Source: GAS188 sp044445965 (lineage in GTDB: Bacteria; Pseudomonadota; Alphaproteobacteria; Rhizobiales; Beijerinckiaceae). Taken from it: a stretch of DNA of 64,000 nucleotides. The notes beneath the pieces are model-generated. The model was not told the DNA's origin. It saw only the letters and a list, made by a program, of their open reading frames with translations, and ran no database searches. Positions 34,035 to 42,187 of the stretch are shown piece by piece; position 1 is the stretch's first letter, and each line of letters starts with the position of its first letter. The stretch lies in contig JBIOEJ010000007.1 of the NCBI GenBank assembly GCA_044445965.1, positions 11,846 to 75,845 of the forward strand, in the 5' to 3' direction. Position numbers and translations under genes: made by a program.

Positions 34035-34761
34035 CGTCGTCGTCACCGGCGCGAGCCGCGGGCTCGGCCTCGGGATCGCTCTCCGGCTCGCGCGAACCGG
34101 CTATCGCGTTCTCGCGATTGCCCGCAACGAGAGCGACCAGCTCAAGGCCGCGATGGGCGAGGCGCCTGGCGGCGAGGCGGGATTGCTGCATTTCGAGCCG
34201 TTCGATCTCAGCGACATCAAAGCGATCCCCGGTTTGGTCAAAAAGCTTCGCCTCGAGTTCGGCGCGCTCTATGGGCTCGTCAACAATGCCGCGCTCGGCA
34301 CCGACGGCCTCTTGGCCACGATGCACAACTCGCAGATCGAAAACCTGGTGCGCTTGAACACCTTGTCTCCGATCATCCTCACCAAATATGCGGTCCGCTC
34401 GATGATGGCCGAGGGCAGGGGGCGTATCGTCAACGTCGCCTCGATCATCGGTTTCACCGGCTTCAGCGGCCTTGCCGTCTATGGCGCCACCAAGGCCTCG
34501 ATGATCGGCCTGACGCGCTCGCTCGCGCGCGAGGTGGGGCGGCTCGGGATCAATGTGAATGCGGTGGCGCCGGGCTTCATGGAAACCGACATGACGCGCG
34601 GCCTAGGAGAGGACCAGCGCCGCAAGGTGGCGAGCCGCAGCGCCTTGCGCCGCTTGCCGGAAGTCGAGGATGTCGCGAGCGCGGTCGAATTCCTGCTCGG
34701 CGAGGGCGCGCGCAACATCACCGGCACGGTGCTCACGGTGGATGCGGGGAGCACCGCCTAG
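34027..34761 (+). CDS. SDR oxidoreductase, FabG-like 3-oxoacyl-ACP reductase
   Basis: 244 residues from ATG 34027, which overlaps the ligase stop (AATGCGTAA). Cofactor motif VVVTGASRGLGLGIALRLA, NNAALG, catalytic Ser in IVNVASIIGFTG, Tyr-x3-Lys in AVYGATKASM, and NVNAVAPGFMETDMTRGLG. C-terminus NITGTVLTVDAGSTA is the FabG pattern. NADP(H) preference is suggested by the Arg in ASRG. Probably reduces a ketone on the acyl group bound to the ACP of the same operon. Confidence 0.93.
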   Translation: MRNVVVTGASRGLGLGIALRLARTGYRVLAIARNESDQLKAAMGEAPGGEAGLLHFEPFDLSDIKAIPGLVKKLRLEFGALYGLVNNAALGTDGLLATMHNSQIENLVRLNTLSPIILTKYAVRSMMAEGRGRIVNVASIIGFTGFSGLAVYGATKASMIGLTRSLAREVGRLGINVNAVAPGFMETDMTRGLGEDQRRKVASRSALRRLPEVEDVASAVEFLLGEGARNITGTVLTVDAGSTA

Positions 34762-34772
34762 AACGCCATTTT

Positions 34773-34950
34773 CGTCATGGCCGTCCTCGGACTTGATCCG
34801 AGGATTGGCCCGGCCGTCCAGGCATTCTGTCAACGTCTGCCTTGGAGATGGGTCAAGGCGTGGATGGCCGCCAAAGCTCGACGCTCCGCTTCGAACGTCG
34901 ATCAGAATAGACGGACGCGCGAAGCGCGTCCTTTTCGTGCGGCCATGACG
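34773..34950. repeat. Palindromic repeat between reductase and aa:CP ligase genes
   Basis: Outer arms CGTCATGGCCG (34773-34783) and CGGCCATGACG (34940-34950) are an exact inverted repeat, with an inner stem CCTCGG/CCGAGG at 34785-34803 around ACTTGAT. Translated in frame it gives GLDPRIGP-like peptides, a known trait of this repeat class in alphaproteobacteria. It fills the 256-bp space between convergent genes. Confidence 0.8.
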
Positions 34951-35017
34951 GTGAGGTAGGGATCGTACCCCAATACTCGCAAGCGTCCCGCAAACGGGAG
35001 AAGGGGCGCGGCGACGC

Positions 35018-35956
35018 TCAGATCCCCAGTGCTCCTCGGACGCGCGCGGGCCATTCGCGGACATCGAGACCATGCGTCCAGAACAGGGCCACTGCCAGCC
35101 GGTCCATGCCGAACGCCGCGCAGCCGGTATGGGCGACCGCGCCGGCCTGGTTGCGCAGGCCCCAGACCTCTCCGAAATGCTCTCGATGATTGTTGAAGCT
35201 CATGCAGGCGGTCGGGCGCTCGGCGGAGCGCAACGGAACGAGCAGCTCGAACTTCAGCGATTGCTGGAGCTGGCTGATCGCCATCATCTGGCCGGTGCGG
35301 CCGAAGAACGGGTCGCTCGCCTGGTCGATCTTGCAGGGAAGCAGCAGCTCATCCGCCATCTCCAGGCCGCGCTCGATCCAGCGCTCGCGGAACTGGCCGA
35401 CCTCCTCCGGGGAGCCGATGCAGACGTATTCGCGCATGCGGAAGGATTGCAGGCGATCGATTTGACGCGAAGGCTCCCGCCGGAAGCAATCGCAGGCGAC
35501 ATCGAACCGCAATCCGCCCGCGGGCACGGGCCCGCGTTCCGCCGCCAAGGGATAGACCGGGTAGCAGGAAGCGGGAGTGAGCACGAGATCGGCGGCGCTC
35601 AGCGAGGACGTCCAGTCGCCGCCCCCCTCGAAGCGGCCGACGGCCGATTGAATATCGGCGTCGGTCCCATGCAGCGCGCAGACGCAGCCCAGCAGATTGG
35701 GGAAGCTCTTGAGATAGCCCGCCTTCTCGAGATGCCGGCGGCTCATCACGGGCGGAAACCTGAGGACTTCCGTCCCCGGCTCACGCCGGCGGGTGATGAA
35801 GGCCGAAAGGGCTTCCACCACCTCCTCGTAGGGACCGGTGCGCGCATACACGCCCTCCGCGTCCATGGTGCGGAAGAGCGTGGCCCTCAGCGAATCTTCC
35901 GACTGCTTCGGTTCGGGGGCATCCTGATTTGCTCTGGACCTGACGGCGACATTCAT
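35018..35956 (-). CDS. Amino acid:[carrier protein] ligase (truncated seryl-tRNA synthetase homologue)
   Basis: 312 residues. Class II synthetase catalytic core without a tRNA-binding domain: motif-2-like CFRREPSRQIDRLQSFRMRE and motif-3-like AHTGCAAFGMDRLAVALFW. With ATG 35956 as start (GGAG 9 bases upstream; ATG 35971 is the alternative), the expected zinc ligands fall on Cys131 (PASCYPVYP), Glu176 (FRMRE) and Cys279 (HTGC), the numbers I recall for the Bradyrhizobium glycine:carrier protein ligase. The family moves activated glycine or alanine onto the phosphopantetheine of a dedicated carrier instead of tRNA. Last gene of a minus-strand pair with an acyl-CoA dehydrogenase; the carrier gene is 37726-38001. 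Confidence 0.92.
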   Translation of the reverse strand: MNVAVRSRANQDAPEPKQSEDSLRATLFRTMDAEGVYARTGPYEEVVEALSAFITRRREPGTEVLRFPPVMSRRHLEKAGYLKSFPNLLGCVCALHGTDADIQSAVGRFEGGGDWTSSLSAADLVLTPASCYPVYPLAAERGPVPAGGLRFDVACDCFRREPSRQIDRLQSFRMREYVCIGSPEEVGQFRERWIERGLEMADELLLPCKIDQASDPFFGRTGQMMAISQLQQSLKFELLVPLRSAERPTACMSFNNHREHFGEVWGLRNQAGAVAHTGCAAFGMDRLAVALFWTHGLDVREWPARVRGALGI

Positions 35957-36038
35957 TGCGTTGAACTCCATCTACGCGGTTCGATCGCCTCGGCAGGTCC
36001 ATGTCGCAAATGGACCGGCCGAAGGCGCTCCTTGCCCG

Positions 36039-37280
36039 TCAATCCGTCAATGATGCCGGGGTGGCGCCCATCAACAGGGCGGTCGAGATATTCGAGATGA
36101 TGCGGTCATTGTTGATCATCAGCGGGGACGACAGCACATCGCGCAGATGGCGGCTGACGCTGAATTCGCCGTCATTGCGATAGCCGGACAGCCCGCAGGC
36201 GCGCAGCGCGCTCATCACGGTCGCGACCGCCAACTCCGCCGCGTCGACCTTCGTCAAGTTGATCATCGTCTGAAAGTCGATCGAGGCGAGCGCCCGTTCG
36301 TCCTCCGCGGCCGCTTCGTATCGCCCGAGAGCGCAAGCCACGAGGCTGCGCAGCATGCCGAGCGAAGAGCTCGCCTTGGCGAACTGCGCGGCGCCGGGCG
36401 GGAGCTGGCCGTTCGCCTGACGCGAGGCCTTGCGGATGAAGGAACGGGCACGCTCGACGGCGTCGGTCGCGATCCCTGCCCAGGCACCGGCCCACATCAG
36501 ATGGGCGACCGGCGTCATGGTCCGGGCATGAATCTTTTTGTACGGGTCGGGCAGGATCTGACCGATTTCCCCCGAGGCCTTGAGCGTGAAGCCGGCGCTG
36601 CAGGTGCCCCGCATGCCGAGCGTGTCCCAGGTGAGCTTTGGTTCGAGCGAATAGTCCTCCTTCGTGAAAGCGACGAGCACCTGATCCGAGCTCGAAGCGT
36701 CGGCCGAGCGGCGCGCCGTCGTGACGATGCCGTCGGCCTGGGCGCCGTAGGAGATGACCGCGGCGTTCCTCTCCAAGGCGATGCGGGCGCCGTCCCGCTC
36801 GATGGGAGCTTGGCTCGCGCGGACATTGCCGCCCCCCTGACCTTCGGTCGTCGACGAAGCGAGCAGCATCTGCTCGGCGCAGAGCCGGCGCAGCAGGCGT
36901 TCATGCCAGGGGCTGCCGCGACCATGTCGGACCAGGCACGCCACCTTGGTCTGATGCATGGCATAGATCATCGCCGTCGACGAGCAGGCGCGGCCGAGGC
37001 GGTAGCAAATATCGACGCCGTCCGAGACGCTGGCCCCTTCCCCGCCGAGTTCCTGCGGCACCATGATGCCCAACAGGCGTTGCTCCCTGGCGGCAGCGAT
37101 TGCTTCCTCGGGAAAGCGCGCCGCCTCGTCCACGGCCACTGCGTGGCGGGCGGCCGCCGCCATGACGATCTTGGCGCGCCCCTCGATGTCCCGGTACATA
37201 TGACCGGGCTTGCCCGAGCGGTCACGCACCCCCGCCTGGGCTCTCGTCAGGTTGGCTTCGCGAATATTGAGCACGGTCAT
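36039..37280 (-). CDS. Acyl-CoA dehydrogenase family flavoprotein
   Basis: 413 residues, FAD-binding dehydrogenase fold: LGIMVPQELGGEGASVSDGV (N-terminal helical domain), LLASSTTEGQGGG (middle barrel), TWDTLGMRGTCSAGFTLKAS, then C-terminal helices MINLTKVDAAELAVATVMSA and ALRACGLSGYRNDGEFSVSR. The catalytic Glu of medium-chain enzymes is not evident. 82 bp upstream of the amino acid:carrier protein ligase gene on the same strand and probably cotranscribed; together with the carrier 445 bp away it may oxidise an aminoacyl or acyl group bound to that carrier, as known for prolyl-carrier dehydrogenases. This last point is inference. Confidence 0.85.
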   Translation of the reverse strand: MTVLNIREANLTRAQAGVRDRSGKPGHMYRDIEGRAKIVMAAAARHAVAVDEAARFPEEAIAAAREQRLLGIMVPQELGGEGASVSDGVDICYRLGRACSSTAMIYAMHQTKVACLVRHGRGSPWHERLLRRLCAEQMLLASSTTEGQGGGNVRASQAPIERDGARIALERNAAVISYGAQADGIVTTARRSADASSSDQVLVAFTKEDYSLEPKLTWDTLGMRGTCSAGFTLKASGEIGQILPDPYKKIHARTMTPVAHLMWAGAWAGIATDAVERARSFIRKASRQANGQLPPGAAQFAKASSSLGMLRSLVACALGRYEAAAEDERALASIDFQTMINLTKVDAAELAVATVMSALRACGLSGYRNDGEFSVSRHLRDVLSSPLMINNDRIISNISTALLMGATPASLTD

Positions 37281-37621
37281 CGTCTCGCTCGTTCGCCGAC
37301 ATTGGAGAAGTGGCCCCGACTTGCGAGGCTATGCACCGGAGCCGCACGGCTTACGGCCGGCGAACGTTCGGAAGTGATCGGCCCTTGTCTCAGCATGAAC
37401 ATCACGCACTCCTGAGGCGGCCCCACGTTTCGAATTGAGACAGTGGCGGGTTCGCCCGCAGCCCGCGCTGCAATGAATGGGCCGACGCCGAGGGCCTTGG
37501 CAGCTAGCATGCGAAATCGTTCAAATGCCAGGTAAAATACGGAGTAGTACCGGCCATCGGATAGACTGCAAAGCCCTCGGAAGTCGGAAGCCGCGTACTC
37601 GGTAAAATTGGGCGCAAAGAT

Positions 37622-37651
37622 TTGACGATATTGTCGAATTTGAGCTATACA
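37622..37651 (+). promoter_or_regulatory. Sigma-70-like promoter of the carrier protein gene
   Basis: TTGACG (37622-37627), 18-bp spacer, TATACA (37646-37651). Start of transcription would be near 37658, giving a leader of about 70 bases before ATG 37726 and its AAGGAG. The rest of the 445-bp space (37281-37725) between the acyl-CoA dehydrogenase and carrier genes is less GC-rich than the genes around it and has no other recognisable element; it must also hold the promoter of the dehydrogenase-ligase pair. Confidence 0.6.
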
Positions 37652-37725
37652 GAGATGAGGAGACGGCATTCCGTTTGGGATGCGTCCCCTCAATTCACGA
37701 AATCGAGAATTCGAAGGAGCGTGAG

Positions 37726-38001
37726 ATGCTGGACCGCCCCTCCGGCGAGCCGAGAGCCAGAGTGCTGAGGCTCGTTGGTGAAATCCTCGAGAAGAATTCG
37801 ATCGTTCCATCGACCCCGATCGGCGACGAGCTGACGGATATCGGCCTCGGCTCGATCGATATGGTCAACCTCATGTTGGCGGTTGAAGCGGAATTCGACA
37901 TCACCATCCCGCAATCCGAGCTGACTATCGAGAATTTTCGCTCGATCTCTACTATCGAATTATTGATCGATCGACTGACGAAGCAAATCGTTTCTCTGTA
38001 A
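37726..38001 (+). CDS. Carrier protein for aminoacyl groups
   Basis: 91 residues, acyl-carrier fold with phosphopantetheine site at Ser43 in DIGLGSIDMVNLMLAVEAEF. It resembles the stand-alone carrier proteins that partner amino acid:carrier protein ligases, whose gene lies 1.8 kb away (35018-35956), with an acyl-CoA dehydrogenase gene between. Start ATG 37726 has AAGGAG 7 bases upstream. It differs clearly from the other carrier (32402-32647), so the region has two separate carriers. Confidence 0.9.
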   Translation: MLDRPSGEPRARVLRLVGEILEKNSIVPSTPIGDELTDIGLGSIDMVNLMLAVEAEFDITIPQSELTIENFRSISTIELLIDRLTKQIVSL

Positions 38002-38027
38002 TCGGGCCGCCGCTCGGCCGCTCTCTT

Positions 38028-38043
38028 CCCTTCGCCCGAAGGG
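38028..38043. terminator. Short hairpin between convergent genes
   Basis: CCCTTCG-CC-CGAAGGG, a perfect 7-bp stem, in the 51-bp space between the carrier gene and the polymerase-like gene, which converge here. Probably ends both transcripts; no T-run. Confidence 0.45.
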
Positions 38044-38052
38044 TAGCGTGCG

Positions 38053-39384
38053 TCAGTGCAGGCGTGGAGAAGAAGAATCCGTGCACGGCCAAGCGGTCCT
38101 CGAGCGCTCGCCCGAGGGCGGGCGCAGCAAGATCAAGTCGACGATCACCAGAATGCCCAATGCCAAGGTCTTGCCGCCGAGGCTCAACGATCCCGACACC
38201 AGGATCAAGAAAAAGATCATGGTCCAGATAGCCCCCTTGCCCGAATGCCGCATTAGATCGATGCAGAAGGCGCCGAAGCCGACGAGGAAGAGGAGGCTCG
38301 GCACCGCCCCATAGGTCAGTAGGAGGCTTACCCAGAAGCTCTCGATGCCGAATTCGATGCCTTCGGTCCACATCAGGGAATGCAACAGATCCTGGTCGGG
38401 GCCGAACAGCAATTGGAAGGCCGAGAAGCGCGGGATGAGCTCGAACATGACGATGCGCGCTTCGGCGCTGCGGTTGTCGGAGACGAAGAAGCGCTCGAGA
38501 AGCGGGTCGAAGAAGCCTGCGCCATAGGCGCCCGCCAGGGCGACCACCAGAAGGGGCAGGAGACCGAGGAAGCAGGCGGCCGTCGCGATGTGGAAGCGGC
38601 GCCCCGCGAGGATGCGTCCGATCCCCCGCAAGGTGAGTAGCCCGATGAGGCCAAGCGTCGTCACCGTGGCCAAGCGCGCCCCGAAGGACACCATGGCGGT
38701 GAGCTGCAGCAAGATGGCCATGGGTCGCATCCAACCGGGCAGGTCGCGGCCGCCTCCCACCGCGAGCGCGATCACATAGATGCCCGTCAGCATCGCGTTG
38801 CCGAGCGGATGCCCGAACAGCGCCGTCGAGCGCCGATCGGCGAGGAGATCGATGCCCATGGCGATGAGCGGCGTCAATCTCCAGCCGCTTGCCATTTCGA
38901 AAAGGGCGAGCGTGGCGTTTGCCGCGTAGATGGCGTGAACGAGACGGGCCAAAAGACGCGCATTCCCTTCATCGACGCCGTCGAGCACGATCAGTGCCAA
39001 GATCGGAAACAGAAACGTGTCGACGATCGGGGAAAGCGGCAGATGCAGGTTGACGGCCGCATAGGCGATCAGGACCACGACGGCCCAAAGGAAAGCCATC
39101 GCTCCGCCGTGGCGTCCCGCAGCGGCGATGAGGAATCGTGCGGGCCGGGGTTCGAGGAAGATCCTGACGAGGAATGTCGCTGCCAGGAGATAGGTCGCCG
39201 GATGGATCTTCGCCGCCAAGCTGCCGCCGGTTTCGTCGTAATTGACGCCGAGCCGAAGCAGCATCAGCGGCGAAATCGCAAAGGCGATGGCGATCGCGGC
39301 GACGGCAAGGAGGGAGAGAAGGAGGGGCGCGCGCGCCTCGCCGATGGTCTCGCCCGCCCGCGCGCCGACAGCGCCTGCCGGCAT
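38053..39384 (-). CDS. Exopolysaccharide polymerase / O-antigen ligase-like membrane protein
   Basis: 443 residues, about 10-12 membrane helices, with one longer periplasmic loop around FFDPLLERFFVSDNRSAEARI, the arrangement of Wzy/ExoQ-like polymerases (VpsF-type). Blocks GWRLTPLIAMGIDLLADRRS, TALFGHPLGNAMLTGIYVIA and SFGARLATVTTLGLI are typical of that group. ATG 39384 overlaps the stop of the upstream Wzz/kinase-like gene by one base (TGATG), so they are coupled. It would join repeat units of the polysaccharide in the periplasm. Confidence 0.8.
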   Translation of the reverse strand: MPAGAVGARAGETIGEARAPLLLSLLAVAAIAIAFAISPLMLLRLGVNYDETGGSLAAKIHPATYLLAATFLVRIFLEPRPARFLIAAAGRHGGAMAFLWAVVVLIAYAAVNLHLPLSPIVDTFLFPILALIVLDGVDEGNARLLARLVHAIYAANATLALFEMASGWRLTPLIAMGIDLLADRRSTALFGHPLGNAMLTGIYVIALAVGGGRDLPGWMRPMAILLQLTAMVSFGARLATVTTLGLIGLLTLRGIGRILAGRRFHIATAACFLGLLPLLVVALAGAYGAGFFDPLLERFFVSDNRSAEARIVMFELIPRFSAFQLLFGPDQDLLHSLMWTEGIEFGIESFWVSLLLTYGAVPSLLFLVGFGAFCIDLMRHSGKGAIWTMIFFLILVSGSLSLGGKTLALGILVIVDLILLRPPSGERSRTAWPCTDSSSPRLH

Positions 39385-41897
39385 CAGAGGCTCGCCATCG
39401 CGGGGCGCCGAGGCAACGCGCCGCCGGAAAAGCCCCTCGAGCCGTCGATGAGCGTGACCCGGGCAAAAGCGGGGGAGACCGTCTCGCTCTCCCCGGCCGG
39501 TCCGACGGCTAGCGTCGCGCCGACCGCAAGGTCGGGACCGAGCGCCGGTCCGCGCGTTCCGGTCTGCGTATCGATGATCAGCACATCGGCCAGCGCCCTG
39601 GGGCCCGCGAAGCTCGGCATGCGGGTGCCGGTCCGCCTGTCGGAGCGTCCGAGCGCCAGCGAAGCCAGGAAGACCCCCGAGCGCCACGAGCCGTCGAGCG
39701 CGAAAACGGGCCGCATCGCATCGGCCAGGCGTACGGTGCCTTCGGAGGCTGGCGTGCCCATTGCCTGAGTGAGGCTGGCGTTGCGCCGGTCGGCATCGAG
39801 GATCAGCACGCGCGAGCCGTTATCGGCAAAGGCGCGCGCCAGGTTGATCGCAAGGGTCGATTTCCCGCAGCCTCGCGCTTCGGAGGTGATCGCCACCACC
39901 AATGGGGAGGGCGCGCTCCGGCCGCTGAGCGCCCGGCGCAGCTCCCGCATGATCCGTGAGAAGGCGGAGCTCGGATGCAGCTCGACCTCGCGCGAATGCG
40001 GCAGCAGCATTTCGGGATTGTCGCGCGCGACGCGCAATTTCGCCGCGAGCGAGGCTTCGGCTTCCGCCGAGCTCGGCAATGCCGGGATATCGAAGCGAGC
40101 GGGAGACGCCGTGCCGGCGCCGAGCGCTCCCCACGCCGCTGCCGAGACGGGCGCCTCGGGCCCTCTCGCGCCGGTCGCACCGGTGCGGGCCGCGGCGTCC
40201 TCGCGGTCTGCCGCCGGCGAGGGCACGACATGCCTCAAGATCAGACGCGCGCCGGCCGCGGCGTCATTTTCCAGCGCTGCGGATTGGGTCACGGCCGGCG
40301 CCGGAGCCTGCGGCTGCTCGGCCGGCGAAGCTGGGTCGTGCGCACCCGCCTCGAGCAAACCCGCATCCTGGGCTCTCGGCGAGCGCCCCGACGATCCCCT
40401 GCTGCCGGCTCCGACGCCCGAGCGCGGCGCCCTATCGTCTGCGTCTCTTGCCCCCGATGTGGAATCATGCGGCCTCGGCGATACCGGTCTGCCCGCCGCC
40501 GGCGCTGCCGAAAGCAATGCGAGCCCAAGGCCGAGCCCAAGGCCGAGCGCGAGCGCGATCGATAATACGACGAGCCGCCTCGGGCTCTCTGGCCGTGTCG
40601 GGACTTGGGCCGCCGATATGGTCCGCGCGGTCGGGGTGTCGAGCGCATCCGAGGCGGCGAAGCCGCTCGCCTTGAGGAAGCGGTCGTAGATGGCGTGGCT
40701 GACTTCGACATCGCGCTGCAGCTCGCGCATCTGCACCATGGCCTCGTTGGTGTCCGAGCTCTTGGCGCGAAGCTCGCCGACGCGTTTTTGCAGCGCCGCC
40801 TCGTTGGCGGCCGCGATGTCGTAATCGTTGCGCGCCGCCTCGGCGACGCGCCGCAACTCGACTTGCAGCAGCGCCCGAGCTTCGCGAAGCTGGTTCTCGG
40901 ATTCGAGATAAGCCGGGTGACGCGGCCCGAGAGTGGTGCGCAGATTGGCCAGCTGGCGGGTGATATCAGCGATTTGCGTCTTGATGCGCTCGATCGCCAC
41001 CGAGCGCAATGCGTCGGGCAAGGCGGCCGGGTCTCGTCCCGCCGCCATGCCGGCGCGAATCTGGTCGAGCCGCGCCTTGGCTTCGACCGTCCTGAGATGC
41101 GCCTGGGAGAGGTCGTGCTCGGCATCCGCGAGCTGTTGGGTGGTGAGCGGCCTGCCCTCATTGTCGAAGATGCCGTGCTGCTTCTTGTATTGCTCGACCC
41201 GCGTTTCCGCGGCTTCGATGCGCGCCTTCAGATCGGCGAGCCTCGCTTTGATCTCATTGGATTGCTGGCGAGCGATCGCGACGCGCGCCGCGTTATCCTC
41301 CTCGATGAAAGCTTGCGCCAGCGCATCGGTCAGACGCGCGCTCTTGCGTGCCTCGCGCGCATAGACGCCGATATCGATCACGAAGCTTCGCTCGGAGCGC
41401 CGTGTGTAGACGTGATCGCGCAGTGTGGCGATGGCGGCCGTCACCGGGTCGTCGCTCGAAGGCCGGGCCAGCCGGAGCCGCTCGAGGATGAACGCCATGA
41501 TGCCCTTCGGACGCTGGCCGAATTCGATGTCGGATATCAATTTTTCATGATCGACCACGCGTCTCAGCACATTGTCCGAGACGACCAGCTTCAATTGGTT
41601 TTCGACCGAGCTGGGATCGGGTGGGCTGCGCGCAATTCCAGTATCGGCCGTCAAGCTGACATTGGCGTTCGGATCGATCAGGAGCGTGGCTATTCCGAGG
41701 TACTCCGCGGGCACGACGAGAAGATATCCGGCTGCGAGGAGAAGCGAAGCGGCGACGCAAGTTGCGATGACGCGCCAGCGCCGCGCCAGATGCGCGACGA
41801 GCTCGCGCACCTCCATGGTCCCAGCTTCCACCGGCGTCGACGACGCGTCAGCCGCCTGGGCGGCGTCCGTTGGCCGGGGAGGGAAAGGGATCGACAT
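39384..41897 (-). CDS. Polysaccharide co-polymerase fused to a BY-kinase-like ATPase domain (GumC/ExoP type)
   Basis: 837 residues. Wzz domain: first membrane helix about 44-64, a long coiled-coil periplasmic part (for example ARQQSNEIKARLADLKARIE), second helix about 437-460 with a GLGLGLGLAL run. A Pro/Ala/Gly-rich linker of about 160 residues follows, then an ATPase domain: Walker A EARGCGKSTLAINLA, Walker A' VLILDADRRN, Walker B DVLIIDTQ. The usual C-terminal tyrosine cluster is absent; the tail (SGGALPRRPAMASL) has no Tyr. It should control chain length and export. Coupled to the polymerase-like gene. Confidence 0.87.
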   Translation of the reverse strand: MSIPFPPRPTDAAQAADASSTPVEAGTMEVRELVAHLARRWRVIATCVAASLLLAAGYLLVVPAEYLGIATLLIDPNANVSLTADTGIARSPPDPSSVENQLKLVVSDNVLRRVVDHEKLISDIEFGQRPKGIMAFILERLRLARPSSDDPVTAAIATLRDHVYTRRSERSFVIDIGVYAREARKSARLTDALAQAFIEEDNAARVAIARQQSNEIKARLADLKARIEAAETRVEQYKKQHGIFDNEGRPLTTQQLADAEHDLSQAHLRTVEAKARLDQIRAGMAAGRDPAALPDALRSVAIERIKTQIADITRQLANLRTTLGPRHPAYLESENQLREARALLQVELRRVAEAARNDYDIAAANEAALQKRVGELRAKSSDTNEAMVQMRELQRDVEVSHAIYDRFLKASGFAASDALDTPTARTISAAQVPTRPESPRRLVVLSIALALGLGLGLGLALLSAAPAAGRPVSPRPHDSTSGARDADDRAPRSGVGAGSRGSSGRSPRAQDAGLLEAGAHDPASPAEQPQAPAPAVTQSAALENDAAAGARLILRHVVPSPAADREDAAARTGATGARGPEAPVSAAAWGALGAGTASPARFDIPALPSSAEAEASLAAKLRVARDNPEMLLPHSREVELHPSSAFSRIMRELRRALSGRSAPSPLVVAITSEARGCGKSTLAINLARAFADNGSRVLILDADRRNASLTQAMGTPASEGTVRLADAMRPVFALDGSWRSGVFLASLALGRSDRRTGTRMPSFAGPRALADVLIIDTQTGTRGPALGPDLAVGATLAVGPAGESETVSPAFARVTLIDGSRGFSGGALPRRPAMASL

Positions 41898-42187
41898 GCG
41901 TATGGGCCAGCTTCACCTTGATCCGCGTGCGGCTCCCCCCCGCCTGCGACCGTCCGGTGCGGTGGGATCGCCACGGCACGGTGGTTGCGCTCGAGAGGCT
42001 CGCCGCAAGCGAAGACCGGCGGCGCCAGCCTTCGCCATGGCCCCTATCCTGGCAGGCAGGAGTTGAATAATCGTTCACGGCTGGTTAAGCACAATTGAGG
42101 CTTTTTCAGCGTTTCCTGCGCCTTGAGGGCCTGCTGAGCGCTGCTCCTGTTGCCTGAGAGTCATCGACATCGACTCTGGCGCGTCCC

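Noticed and set aside
41898..42187. CtrA box in the divergent EPS promoter region (TTAAGCACAATTGA)
   Set aside because: The spacing is 6 and the second half reads TTGA, so the match is too weak.
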